Below, piece after piece: positions 1 through 11,019 of a stretch of DNA of 64,000 nucleotides. Both the position numbers and the translations under genes were made by a program. The notes under the pieces are model-generated. The model saw only the letters and a program-made list of their open reading frames with translations, did no database searches and was not told where the DNA came from. The stretch comes from Lutjanus erythropterus. Taxonomy: Eukaryota > Chordata > Actinopteri > Lutjaniformes > Lutjanidae. The stretch spans positions 5,593,837 to 5,657,836 of the forward strand of contig CM034600.1 of the NCBI GenBank assembly GCA_020091685.1, in the 5' to 3' direction. The first letter of the stretch is position 1, and each line of letters starts with the position of its first letter.

Positions 1-2100
1 TTTTCACAGCAGCCATATTAATATTAAATAGGCCAAACCAGTGTTACCAGTGATACTAATTAAAGTCCTGTTCCTGTGAGCCAACATGCACAATAGCAGC
101 ACGCTGACTCTGTCTGACATAAATGGAATGGACCCTTAATTAGTATCATTGGTAACACCTGTGTTTACCCTGCTATTTCATGTCATGTATTGCTGAGATT
201 TCTACACCAGTACTCTCGCTGCTTCTCCTAACTGGGGGCACCATCTCCTGTAGGTAATACACTGACTGTAGTTAAGTAGGGTTAGGGTTCGTACAGCCGC
301 ACATCAAAAAAATTAAACTATCCCTTTAACATGGAGCATATCCTACCGCAGTGCTAGACTTTTTTAATATATTCATACATGTAAGTGCACCACGGTGCTA
401 TTAAAGCATAACCTCTGCGTATCCAATCAGTGCAAACAGCAGTTAATGTGCGTTGTACACCCTGGTAGAGCTGCAGTCATTTCTCCTTGGAGCCATCAGG
501 TCGGAGGATATGATCTTCAGAGGAACAGGCAACCTGTCATTGAAAATGTCCTTTAAGTTGACGAGCCGTCATTTACAATGCATCAGGGACGGCCTTGCGG
601 TGGCAATCCCATTCAGCTCGGAGCCCGGCGCCATTCATGCTTGGGAGAAAGACAAAAAAAAAATTGCTATTCTAATTAACATCCCCAGTGACCCGGAAAT
701 AAACATTTATTTTCCCATCTTCTGCACGCAGCAAAAGATTTTTTGACATTGTCCTTTGATAGCTTCCGATTTCCATTTTCATCTGGGTTTTTTTTTTTTT
801 TTTGCTTCCCCCGTGTCTCAGCTCGTAATTTATGCATCAAATTCATGCATAATTAATTTTGAATTTACCACTGTATAAGTATTAAAACACCAAAACAAAT
901 TCTGTGATAATGGAGGTGTGTGAGGTCTCATTTCAAATTAATACTTCCCCTTCCCCCCTTTTTCTTCCCTTTTTTCTCTCTTTGAGCAGGATCGAGTGAT
1001 AAAATAGATGGAAAATATCATCAAGACAGTGAAAACTTACTATTCAAGCAGGAAAATCAATGCTTGGCAATTTAACATCCATATATTTTCTAAATAAGAT
1101 ACGACATTAGGTGGATAAATAGCTGAATCAAAGAGGAAATTGCTTCCATGTTGCAGTGGTGTTTTTGTATTTTTCTCCCTTTTAGCTTCATTAACGTCTT
1201 TCTCTTTGTTGTAAAACTTTCCGTCACACACGAAGTACACATGAAAGAAAGCGATGGAGCCCTTTTATCAATAAGAGTGAGTCAAAAAATAGCTGCCATC
1301 ATATTGTGCATGATGCATCACACGTTTCAACCTGTTTCAGTCCAAATTTGTCACTGGGGAGATGTTTATTTATGAATACAATTATATTTCCCCATTGATA
1401 TCAATTGTAGATCTTGACTGATGGATTTCGGCATGAGACAGTGTGACAGTCACTAAGTGCTTCGAGAGAGATGCTCAGCAGAAATGTAATTCCATGTGAA
1501 GGTGAAGGCTTTAATCACGCCGTACCTGGATATTCAGTGACCGAAATATTTCAAGTGCTGCAAAATAGCCATTAGCGCAATCCCTGTCTCACTTCCATGG
1601 ATTAAATAGTCCTACTACAGTGCAGTTTATCCCGTCCCTGCTCCGACTGCATTTCCTATTCATGACAGAAATGGGTCTAATAGGTGAAACTAATAACATG
1701 CCATTTGATGGCTGCTTTTACCCAAAGTGCCATGCAGCATCATGAGTGCATGTATTTTCAGCACAGGTGGCCCCGAGTGGAAGCTGAAACCCCAGTCTTT
1801 GTCATGTTAGAATGGTAACTGTCCTCTGTTATTTGGCTATGAGATTTGAAAACTTTGCATTGGAATATCTGCATCTTTCTATGTCAAAGAGATCGAGATA
1901 TGGGATCATTTTTGTGTATAAAACTTCTGTTAAAGCAACTATTTCATCCATCAAAATCGTAGGTTGTGGTTCTGATGTCAGAAAGATGTAGGAGGAGGGG
2001 GTTTTGGATGCTGCTCCACCGTCCAACAAGCACTCCAGTTGAAGTATACTCAAGGCCGCGTTCAGACAGATATTAGCACTGCGTCAAAGATGGCAGCCCC
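1..2100. other. Gene-free, largely unique DNA; candidate conserved non-coding blocks
   Basis: No open frame here looks like a real gene, and no recognisable transposon is seen. Two sub-blocks, about 440-960 and 1370-1660, have the look of vertebrate conserved non-coding elements: mixed composition, no simple repeats, and clustered homeodomain/octamer-like cores (ATTA, TAATTTATGCAT and CATAATTAATTTTG around 830-860). That they are regulatory is inference; conservation cannot be tested from one genome. Short poly(A)/poly(T) runs occur at 653-662 and 788-803. Confidence 0.4.
41..158. repeat. Imperfect inverted repeat (hairpin)
   Basis: Bases 41-63 and 136-158 are inverted copies of each other, matching at 22 of 23 positions. 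The pairing extends weakly inward by about ten more bases, leaving a loop of roughly 50 bases. No flanking target duplication was recognised. It could be a small foldback element or a structured conserved element. Confidence 0.6.
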
Positions 2101-2109
2101 CACATTTAT

Positions 2110-2290
2110 CTTAATGAGGCCACTGTGACGCACAGCGGGGGTGTCAAAGCTGAGGGCTCCGGCCAACACATGGAGGGCCGCACAGCAAAAATGTAAAGTC
2201 TGGCTCAACCTTTGCCACAAAACGATGTTGCCTGCAACACACTGCATTAACCAATCAAACGTGAATGTGCATGAGACGTACTTGCTTTTC
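2110..2290. mobile_element. Fragment resembling a hAT (Charlie-type) terminus
   Basis: The stretch beginning GGGGTGTCAAAGC followed by GGCC-rich text resembles the '(C)AGGGGTGTCAAA...GGCC' ends seen in many vertebrate hAT-Charlie type elements. Only one end is apparent and the fragment is degraded, so the borders are approximate. Confidence 0.35.
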
Positions 2291-2610
2291 AATCCTGCAT
2301 ACGTGTAGCGTTAATTTCTGAGGACGTGCGCAACCAGCGTTCAAAACAAACGCAGGATACGCGAGGCAGCATTTGTGTCATACACTCATAAAAGCATACT
2401 TTTCTCTGTCTCCCTCCACTTGTATTTTGAGTCTAATTCATTCATCAAAAAACGCACAAGAAACAAAGTTAACATTTCAATTAACAATTCCATAACCAGA
2501 TTTCCAACAGCAGTCGTTTTGATTTCTCAAACTCTATTATCTTTCACCAGACTAAGACACATTTATTCTGTTAGTTTATCTTTGCAACAATGAAATAAAA
2601 CCAAAATGTA

Positions 2611-2800
2611 GGGGTGGCTGTTTAGCTCGGTTGGTAGGGTGTCTGCCCCATGTAGGAAGGCTGTCAGTCTGCAGTGGCTGCTGGTTCAACTCCCGCCTGC
2701 TGCCCTTTGCTGCGTGTCATCCCCTCTCTCTTCACCCCCTTTCCTGTCTACTCTTCAGCTGTACTATCAAATAAAGGCAACAAAAGCCCAAAAATATATT
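2611..2800 (+). mobile_element. tRNA-derived SINE
   Basis: A short interspersed element with a tRNA-like head. The RNA polymerase III A box is visible at 2623-2634 (TAGCTCGGTTGG) and the B box at 2683-2693 (GGTTCAACTCC), about 60 bases apart as in tRNAs. It continues through a body rich in CCCTTTGC and CCTGTCTACTC and ends in an AATAAAGGCAACAAAAGCCC tail followed by A-rich sequence. A related copy lies on the minus strand at 6870-7060. It is not a functional tRNA: a cloverleaf cannot be completed and the tail is retroposon-like. Any open frame through it is spurious. Confidence 0.8.
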
Positions 2801-2889
2801 TTGAAAAAATGTATTCATATATTTGTCAATACGCATCCCGAAACAATTACACATATTTTATAAGATTATGAACATGTTATTTTAACATT

Positions 2890-3455
2890 AAAAATATCAA
2901 ACTTCCACCTTGAACAATCAGAAAATTATCATAGCTTATGAGAAAAGGCTGGAAACAAGTACAAAAATAAAACTAGAAAAAAACTGCTATCTGTAACATT
3001 GCTATTTGTTGTAAGTAAGGGTACAAAATAAGTAATAAGTAAAGGTACAAAATTTGAGAGCTTTAACACAACCATTCAGTGAGTTATAGATACTGAAACA
3101 AACAGTGTTACAACCATCCCAGGTCTCCCCTACTTTATTTTTAATTGAGTCTAATTAACTAATTAATTAATTATATTTTAATGTCATGAAATTGGAAATC
3201 GAGATCACTTGTGAAGTTTTATTGACAGACAGTGATTGTTGCTAAGCAACCAAGATGCATTTCCAGCTGTGCTAAAAGTAACAATATAGCAATGCCCATT
3301 ACTGTGTGGTGAACATGACCTCCTATATGTATATATATGTATAGGTACAAAATAATCACATCTTCTTTGCCTTTTGTGTAATGTATATATATAAAAACAA
3401 ACAAACAAACAAATAAAAAAAACCATTTTAAATAAAAATACAGACACTTTTAAGA
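2890..3455 (+). mobile_element. Partial copy of the TTAA-flanked CACTAGA MITE (piggyBac-like)
   Basis: From about 2995 to 3450 the sequence parallels the right half of the element at 61999-62749 in the same order: the phrase ending GTTACAACCATCCC, 'TCTCCCCTACTTTATTTTTA', the palindrome GTTGCTAAGCAAC (3238-3250), then GTGTAAT and an A-rich segment before ACAGACACTTTTA. Neither TTAA-flanked terminus was found, so this copy is end-truncated. A small (TA)n tract and an A/C-rich tract lie within it (3325-3425). Confidence 0.65.
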
Positions 3456-3459
3456 ACAG

Positions 3460-4296
3460 CCAGATACCAGCCTGTCATTTTATTGAGGGGTGTCTCTAAT
3501 CCCATTGTAAAAACTTTATCTGTACTATATTTTGTCACAGAGGTGGATTGGTCTGAGGGTGTATTTCAGCAGCAGAGACACCACTGAATGATCAATGAAA
3601 CATAAAAGTAAAATTATAGGAATTCTTCAGACAGGGGTGTGTCTCTGTGATCCTCTCGCTCTTCCTCCATTATCATGTTGCCACATTCCTGAAATCCCGT
3701 TATGGCTTTTGGTTTCAGTGGCCCCTTCTGACCACCGCCGTGAAAAATTTATGGAAGAGCCCCTGACATGGAGACAAAGGATAAAATTATTGTCGCTGTG
3801 ATTACTTTACAGACTTGGAAAACCCTGTCAGTATTATAAACCACTGTGCAGCGTTTTGGCGTCTGGTGTTTTTAATGCAGTTCAGTTTCCAGTCTGATCT
3901 TTCCACTTGTACTGGCCTTCTCTGTCCCGCTGAATCGTGTTTAACTCACTCACACTGCTTGTGCCCTGGAGGGCTGGATGTGGTCCAAAACTACTGACTA
4001 CATACATGTAGAGGCAAATGATGAAGTCCACATCACATGGGACCCTCATGGCCACACAGATGTGGAAGTGTAATTTGAGCTTGAGGGGACATGCTGGGAA
4101 AACACTGTTGGTGAGTTTGGCCCCATGATGAATAAATTCAGTTGAGTCAAAGACACTTAACGTCAAGGAATTGACCATTTACAGCAAACGGTTATTCAGT
4201 CTGGCAGAAAATCCAAGCGCACATAAGTAGCAGCACAGATTCTGCTGGAGGAACTTATAATGTTAATGTATAGAAGGTAAAGGGTAACCTTCCACA
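3460..4296. other. Gene-free interval
   Basis: No supported gene, RNA or well-bounded repeat is visible. Frames of up to 98 codons on either strand lack any recognisable domain and overlap one another antisense, as expected by chance. Confidence 0.5.
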
Positions 4297-4300
4297 TCAA

Positions 4301-4735
4301 CACTAGAACAGCAGCAATTTAGACTGTTTTTAAATTCATATGCAGAATAACTTTGTTGAATTCACACACAATGCAAAGAAACACCAGGGATGGTTGTAAC
4401 ACTTTTTATTCCAGCACCTGTAATTTGTGTTTTATAATAAAAAATAATTTTTGTGTTAAAGCTCTCAAATTTTGAAACAAAGTGCCCTTACTTATTAAAT
4501 AGCAGTGTTTCCAGCTCTTTTTGATTTTATTTTTGCTATTATTTTTATTTTTCTCCAGAAAAATGCTGCTGTGAACAAATGGCATCATTATGTTTTACTA
4601 CACATGATGGCATGCGTATCGATAAATACATGAATAACTGTTACAAAAGTTATTTAATTTTTAAAAAGATAAACTAACAGAGCAAAGGCTGCTTATGGTC
4701 ATTCTAGCTGTAATAGAATTCTGGCACCTCTAGTG
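4301..4735 (-). mobile_element. TTAA-flanked CACTAGA MITE, short copy
   Basis: A 435-bp element beginning CACTAGAACAGC at 4301 and ending GGCACCTCTAGTG at 4735. It is flanked by TCAA (4297-4300, one change from TTAA) and TTAA (4736-4739). Ends and internal text (GGTTGTAACACTTTT, TGTGTTAAAGCTC) match copies at 29762-30620 and, in reverse, 61999-62749. TTAA target sites and a CACTAGA terminus, close to the CCCTAGA terminus of piggyBac, point to that superfamily. It encodes nothing; the X-box-containing segment of the longer copies is missing. Confidence 0.75.
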
Positions 4736-5139
4736 TTAAATCAGGCGTGTCAAAGACAATTTCATCCCAGGCGACAGTGATTATTAAAATTATATTATCA
4801 TTTGAAATGCAGTCAAACAGTGTAATGTCAACATAATTATGAAGAGTAATTTATTTTCAAACTAATGAAACACAGAGTCATGAGTGAAAAACTTTGGTTT
4901 GGAAAATGGCAAACTAACTGCATATGACTCCTTCAACAGGTCGGGACCACTCGTAAATTGTGTTCATACCTCTGAATATTATCTATAAATACACACTGTA
5001 TATCAATTGTTAAAATTATGGTACGATATGACAATTATCCTGCATCTGGCAACTTTGATTGGTGCGTTCACAAACAGCAACCTACAAATCCTGCATATTC
5101 TACCTTTCTTCAGTTCCTGGTTTTAATTTGTACTTTTCG

Positions 5140-5290
5140 TAGTTTAGTGCTTTATTTAATTACAAAGTCATTGGTTTTAGTGTGTGTGTTGAGGGGGATT
5201 TAATGTTTTATTGTATGAAGCACTTTGTGTTACATTTTGTTTGTATGGAAAGTGCTATACAAATATAGTCTGATTGATTGATTGATTAAT
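5140..5290 (+). mobile_element. LINE 3' tail with (ATTG)n end
   Basis: The text GAAGCACTTTGTG ... GGAAAGTGCTATACAAATA followed by TGATTGATTGATTGATT is the familiar 3' terminus of a teleost non-LTR retrotransposon (L2/CR1-like), which ends in short tandem repeats rather than poly(A). Only the tail is present. Confidence 0.6.
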
Positions 5291-5299
5291 CCTGTGACC

Positions 5300-5400
5300 T
5301 GGGGGTCTACAACCAGCGGCTCCAGAGCCACATGTGGCTCTTTAGCCCCTCGCCAGTGGCTCCCTGCGGCTTTTTACAAAAAAATTATTGAAATTAATAG
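5300..5400. mobile_element. hAT-like 5' end fragment ('gagccacatgtggctc' type)
   Basis: The sequence around CCAGAGCCACATGTGGCTC TTTAGCCCC (written here in two parts) and the following GTGGCTCCCTGCGGC resembles a widespread hAT terminus in fish. A reverse-orientation relative is near 32130-32190. Borders are approximate. Confidence 0.45.
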
Positions 5401-5864
5401 TGTTTCTTCTTACATTTTAATTTTCATTTATTAGTGTTACAGACATAAAGTGATTCTTACACTCTCCAGTTGTATAAACGTCACTGTCAGTGAAAATGTT
5501 TGAATATTTTATCAGCAAAAACCTGCGTCATAGCCGTCCTCTACAGCTCAGCTCCTTATCCTCTAAATTTTGTCAATAATTTCATTTCATTTAGCGTACG
5601 CTGTTATCCAGAGTGAAGTGTCACTGACTAGTCTTGAGTCTCCCGAGGCTTCTTCAAGAAAAGAAAAATCTCAGAGGAAAATAAAGACTTTAATATTTGC
5701 GGCCAAAAATGGCTGTTTTGATAGTAAAGGCTGCAGACACCTGCTCTAACTTGTGGCATTGTCTAAAACTCTAAAACACAAGCTGTTGTCAAGTATTGTG
5801 ATTTAAAAAAAGAGTTGTTATGTGATTTTTATTGGTGTACTAAGTGGTTCATAATCATCTCATA

Positions 5865-6075
5865 AGAATGCTACCTGGTAGCCTCCCTAGGGAGGTGTTC
5901 CTGCTGGGCCACGCGGCAGAGCGAGGACTGGGTACCACCCTGGCTTAGAAACACCTCAGGATCTCCCAGTCATAGCTGGTTAACGTAGCTGGGCAAAGGG
6001 ATGTCCGGGGTCCCCTGCTGGAACTGTTACCTGACATCCGATAAGCAGTTGAAGATGGATGGATGGATGGATGGT
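5865..6075 (+). mobile_element. LINE (L2/Rex-type) ORF2 3' end with GATG tail
   Basis: The phrase CCTCCCTAGGGAGGTGTTCC, then CACCTCAGGATCTCCCAGTC, GCTGGTTAACGTAGC and GGGGTCCCCTGCTGGA, closing with a (GATG)n run at 6053-6074, is characteristic of the extreme 3' end of an abundant teleost LINE related to L2. The translation on the + strand is broken by stops. It is an inactive fragment of about 200 bp. Confidence 0.65.
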
Positions 6076-6359
6076 GTACTTGAATTCCTTCAATGCATTG
6101 ACTAAAATCGACAGCACTTATTCTAGAGTAAATGCTTGATATAAAGGTGTTTTCTGAATATCTGATCTGCATGACAGGACTAACCCTTCAGAATGACTAG
6201 CCTCCTCTATCTGCATGTAACATAAGATAAAACAGAATATACAGTGGTGCTTCAGGGGTAAACTTGGAAAACGGTTAATATTCTAAGCAGAGCAGGAAAA
6301 TTATGCCTGATGAGAAAAAAAAGAAAGTAACTTGGACTTAAATTAGAGCAGTCATGTGT

Positions 6360-6535
6360 CAACACAGCAATTAACAAGGCCCTCGCTGCCTATAGCTTTA
6401 ATGGAGCAGGAGATTTATCAGGCGTATTAACAGCTTAAGTCTTCCACACCAGGGCCAAGGCTCCATGTCAATCAACACCCTGCACGTGCTTCGTATCAGC
6501 TCCGGTCACTCGGCTGCTTCTGTGCAACTGCTTCT
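6360..6535. promoter_or_regulatory. Candidate conserved non-coding element
   Basis: An unusually balanced, non-repetitive block with homeobox-like ATTA cores, CCAAGGC and CAATCA motifs, lying between repeat remnants and ended by a T-rich tract (6534-6549). It has no open frame of note. The call is pattern recognition only. Confidence 0.25.
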
Positions 6536-6799
6536 TTTTTTTTTTTTTCCTTCTGGCATCAAATCTTAAATGTCATAACATCAGATTTTTAGAGGAGATA
6601 GCTGGGACTGATGAGTCTTGGCTCGATCGATATCGCTGTTCCCCGTGTGAACTGTTGGTGGTAGTTAATGGGGGTGCCCTTTTGCAGAGTCTGTCATCTG
6701 CTAACCAGTTTGGGTAGTACATCTGTAGGCCGTGGCAATTTAAGGACACCACACAATGTCAACCAGAGTACAGCAGGGGAATCTCTCTTTCAGAGGCTC

Positions 6800-6860
6800 T
6801 GTGAGGAGTAGGGGTGTCCAAACTACAATCTGTCGCCCATGTGCAGCCCGGTACCTTCAT
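6800..6860. mobile_element. hAT-like terminus fragment
   Basis: AGGGGTGTCCAAACTACA followed by a GCCC-rich tract matches the general form of Charlie-type hAT ends. It lies directly upstream of a minus-strand SINE. Confidence 0.35.
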
Positions 6861-6869
6861 TTTTTCACA

Positions 6870-7060
6870 TATATATTTCATATTATGGGGCTTTCATGTC
6901 TTTATATGATAGGACAGCTGAAGTGAGAACAGGAAAGCAGGAGGATGACATGCAGCGAAGTGCTGCAGGCGGGAGTTGAACCTGTGGCCGCTGCAGAGGA
7001 CTCACAGCCTCAGGACATTGTGGCACATGCTGGACCAAATGAGCTACAGAGCCAATGATG
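6870..7060 (-). mobile_element. tRNA-derived SINE, minus strand
   Basis: Reverse complement of the SINE family at 2611. On the minus strand the A box (GAGCT core within 7035-7049) precedes the B box (complement of GGAGTTGAACC, 6972-6982), followed by the CTGCAGCACTTCGCTGCATG segment and the CTGTCCTATCATATAAAG tail. It is diverged from the other copy. Confidence 0.75.
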
Positions 7061-7275
7061 TGTGGAAAATCTATACAACATACTATTACTCTCATAAAGG
7101 AAACTCAAGTAAATGTTAAAAGGTACCTGATTATCTGGTGGCTCCACAAAGTGCAAGTTACTTTTACTTTTACTATTTTTTAAGCTGTAGTAAAATTATG
7201 AAATTAACATTAAAGTTAGCATTACATTAGCTTAAAGCCCAAGAGACCATTATAACGTCAAGTAATGTGGCTAAC

Positions 7276-7790
7276 ATTAGCTTGCTAACTACAATTTAAA
7301 ATGCAACTTACTTTAAAGGGATAGTTCACCCAAAAATGAAAATTCAGTCATTATCCACTCACCCTCATGCCGATTGAAGTTCAGGTTTAGTTATTTAGTC
7401 CACAAAACAGTGCTGGAGTTTCACAAGAAAACAGCGTTGCAGAATCTCCCAAACAGTTTCAGTATATGGTGACCAGTGAAGGCCGGACATGCTGATCACC
7501 TACATGCGCACGTTGTGACGCCACACCCACCCAGTTCAGATGTGTGCATGTGCATGTAAACGTGGCTCAAAGATAAGTATCTACAGTGAAGATTTGGGCT
7601 AAAACAATGGCGTAAATGACGTCTTTCAGGTAAACTTTGCGTATCGGGGTTTAGGAGGTTTCGCCATTCACCTCCAGCACTGTTGTGTGGACAAAAAAAG
7701 TAAACCTGACCTTCAAGTAGCATGAGAATGACTTCATAATGACCAAATGTGCTTATGGAGGTTTGACGAGGATTTTTTATGAGCAGAAAG
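7276..7790 (+). mobile_element. TTAA/AGGGATAGTTCACCC interspersed repeat
   Basis: From 7313 the sequence TTAAAGGGATAGTTCACCC and the following ATGAAAATTCAGTCATTAT belong to a very common teleost repeat; relatives start near 10485, 17536 and 31739. The repeat begins with TTAA directly before AGGGA, matching the foldback elements at 12957 and 63413. The right boundary is uncertain; text similar to the copies at 17536 and 31739 continues to about 7730. About 35 bases upstream (TAGCTTGCTAACTACAATTT) are also shared with 10445. Confidence 0.6.
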
Positions 7791-7849
7791 TTTTACACAA
7801 GCTTTCCATTGTGTTACTTGTAATGTGTTACTACTCACCGCTGCCTATA

Positions 7850-8750
7850 AGTTAGTTTAAAAGGCAGTTGCATTATTTTTTTTCTAAGTCTTTATATCAT
7901 TCTCTAGCCTCCCAGTGATGTGCCTTAGGTATTCAAATCATTTTTCAAACAATCAAGTTTTGTTCAAAGCACATATGTTTTCATGTCAAAATTCTATATT
8001 CCCAAGCCCTTCTAAAAAGGCTTCCCCACATGATCTGACATAGGTTTCTGCATGATGACTTTTCTACATAAAACCCCCTCAGGCTGAAGGTCCAGTACTG
8101 ATTTGATTTTGGAGTCACATTCCCGGGTTGCCAAATACAGACAATTTGGATTGCTGGACTGAGTCGAGCCACCAAACCAAAGCGTCATTCTCCAGATGCT
8201 TTCTTCAGAATGACCTGTGTCACCACTTTTTTCTAATGGCTGAGTGGGAGATTACATTTGAAAAATCTGTGAAAGATCACAGATGAAGTTGCCTGTTGAG
8301 ATCAAAAGTGTGTGGCCTGCTGAACACTAGCTGATCACTATCACCATATGGGAGTATCTGTCACAGGAAGCACTATGCACCAGACCAGAGTATCATGGTG
8401 AAAACTATTAATAGAGTTTCTGATTTCCTATCTGAAATGCACAATGCAGGGTTGTGATCTACCACTCAGATGTATGTGTACTTAGTTGCTGGACAGTTCT
8501 AGAGTCGTTTTATTGTCTGAGATCTGAAATTGACCCTTTTTTTTAAAAGAAAAAAGCCACAGCCTTGTTGAACTAAGTGACCCTGAGTGGTTGGCAGACC
8601 TGGATTTTTAGTGGATCTCTCTGGCTGTCTGAAACATTGAATAAAAGCTTGCCTGGAAAAGAAAACTAGCACTGTTCTCTGTGTGCTGATGCTGCTGCCA
8701 ATGCTGCACTGACTGTCACTCAAACAGGCCTTGCACACTGTGTTAAAGAC
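7850..8750. other. Gene-free interval
   Basis: Nothing recognisable apart from short runs of A and T. Frames on the minus strand (up to 79 codons) show no domain. Confidence 0.5.
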
Positions 8751-8757
8751 AATTAAT

Positions 8758-9609
8758 TAGACTTGCACCGATTTCAACTTTCTTAGCCGATTCCGATTTC
8801 CGATTTTTGAGGGGTCTGACCTACCGATTCCGATTTTGGCCGGTTCCGATTTTCAGTCTTTTTAAGAACTGTAATTGAAAGCATTCACAAACATTTTTGC
8901 AACTTTTCTTGTAAATATGTTCATAATAAGACACTGACTATTAAATATTCATTTAATACTTTCTCCAAAATCATCCAGATTACAACCAGGCCTTATTATA
9001 ATTTTATATTAAGATTATGAATTGGGTGAACGTGATCTCGCGAGATCATCTCGCGGGACGCGATTTCACGTGATCTTTTGTGGAAGCGGATGTAAACAAA
9101 CCGGAGACTAACGCAGTGCAACAGTTTGAAGTAAAACTTTGCCATGAGAAAAACAGATGCAGAAATTAAACGAGTCTGGATGAGAAAATGTTTGAGGAGA
9201 CGCATCAACACAGGTTGTTTATTCTTCAGCCAGAACAGGAGGTGAGATTTTAACTGTCAGTCTGTAAACAGCAGTCTGCTGCTAGCTTGCTAGCATTAGC
9301 CTGAAGAGCTACAAAGTTTACGGCTGTTTTGCGACATTGTAAGCTGCTCTGTCTCGTTGTAGACTGTCTGTCTTCTCTTTATCCTGTTCTTGGAATCTGT
9401 CGCTGACACCAGCTTCATCCATCCACACATCTTGTCAGCGCGTGTGTAGCTGTTATCAGCGCTGTGTTGACGTCACGGTCAGAACATGTGTGTGACAATG
9501 ACGGGCGCAGAACCGGATTTGTGACGCTGACCGGCCGGTCACCGGTCAGGGCCGGTCACGTGAAAACCGGCCCGATTCCGAGCATTGCCAATTAATCGGT
9601 GCAAGTCTA
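8758..9609. mobile_element. Non-autonomous hAT element with exact 8-bp target duplication
   Basis: An 852-bp element with perfect 16-bp terminal inverted repeats: TAGACTTGCACCGATT at 8758-8773 and its reverse complement at 9594-9609. It is flanked on both sides by the identical 8-bp CAATTAAT (8750-8757 and 9610-9617). The 8-bp duplication is diagnostic of the hAT superfamily. Subterminal regions carry repeated CCGATT and CCGGTT words, and the interior holds a CpG-rich palindromic patch (CTCGCGAGATCATCTCGCG, 9037-9055). No transposase is encoded. The intact ends and duplication imply a fairly young insertion. Confidence 0.9.
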
Positions 9610-9619
9610 CAATTAATCT

Positions 9620-10440
9620 TAAATGAATTGAATTAAAATAGGGTCTCTTTACTTTATCCAAAAGGGGGATACAACCAAATTATGAAGCAGCAAACTCAAG
9701 AAATGTTTTCATCAGCAGTAACTTCACACAACTCCTAAGGGTCTATCATTTTTCCAAAACCAACTTAAATGAAAACGCTCCCACTTCCGCATGATGAAAG
9801 CAGCATATGACAGCCAATCAGAGTCTAGGGCTCTGAAGGCAGCTGAAAATGGCCCCTTCTAGTACTGAACTTCATGAATTTACTGATTATCAGGCTGTTA
9901 AGTAATGGGAAGTGTTAATAAATGTTCATTTGGAAAGAGTTAACAGTTTCAGTAAGCACAGAGGCTGTATTATATGTAGCTCTGGGTGTGTGTGTGTTTT
10001 TCTTGCAGTCGATCTGTAAAACAAACAGCCAGCAGTGGTCCTCGAAGTTTTCCTGACTCCATCTATTGTCTTTCCATGGATAGCTAGCTGGTCTAGTTGT
10101 TAAACACACTGTCACATTGTGTTAACTTTCAGTAAACTGTACTCGATGTTACTGACTTTGACTAGCATAACGTTTACTTTCTGGCTCACAGCTGAGCCAA
10201 AGGATTCTGCGAGCTGAGCTGACTGGAAATATCCCCCATTGCCAAGTCAGTCCGACCTGTTTACTGGAGTAATGAACAGTGGGCGTTGTGCATGAATATT
10301 GTCTTATTTTTCGCTTATATTGTTCTTAAACAATGTAGTTGGAGGGAAACATGAAAATCCTATGTGGGATTCATGAAACATGCCAGCCAAATCTGTTCTT
10401 ACCCACCGTCCTGGCCAGGGGCCACAATGTTCATGTGACT
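9620..10440. other. Gene-free interval
   Basis: Unassigned DNA without a supportable gene or bounded repeat. Confidence 0.45.
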
Positions 10441-10444
10441 ATTG

Positions 10445-10565
10445 TTAGCTTGCTAACTACAATTTCATAAGTGCAATTTACTTTACAGGGACAGTTCACC
10501 CCAAAATAGAAATTCAGTCATTATCTATTCACCCTCATGCTGACTGAAGGTCAAGTTTAGTTGTG
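10445..10565 (+). mobile_element. Fragment of the AGGGAYAGTTCACCC repeat
   Basis: About 115 bp match 7276-7392 with scattered substitutions: TTAGCTTGCTAACTACAATT, then CAGGGACAGTTCACCCC, then ATTCAGTCATTATCTATTC and CACCCTCATGCTGACTGAAG. The match includes sequence upstream of the usual TTAA start, so the two loci share more than the common repeat. Confidence 0.6.
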
Positions 10566-11019
10566 CACATCAATAACTATTTCAACGTTACTTTAATGGA
10601 TTTTTACTTTTTGGAATAGGGCAACAGATGTGGAGATGGTGCCTTGATGCACACATGTGCAGTGTATTTATTTATATATGCTGCGGTGTATAGACTGTAT
10701 GAACTGTGGTGTTAACTGGGGAAGTTTGGGGGGTGTGCAGCGTGTCCAGGGTGTCCGCAGCTGACGGTGGGCAAGTAATCTAGTTTTAACACCACTTAAA
10801 TGTTGGACTGGGGCAATTCAGACCTATCACCAAACACTCTTAGGAAGGCCAGGACAGCTACAGTAGTGAATACTTGCAGATAAGGTGGATAAAATCGTTT
10901 TGTTTCTGGTCTAATTTGAGGTTCCAGAATGGCACACAAGTTTTGAAGAATCTGCCTTGTTAGCCTTGTCATCTTTAAGTGTAAACATTTAAAATTATTC
11001 AACAAGTAAATCATTGTGT

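Noticed and set aside
453..746. A 97-codon frame in the conserved-looking left block
   Set aside because: No domain, no splice context, and the block's motif content fits regulatory DNA better; kept only as a non-coding candidate.
2611..2700. Possible tRNA gene
   Set aside because: A and B boxes are present but the cloverleaf is not intact and the sequence continues into a SINE body and tail.
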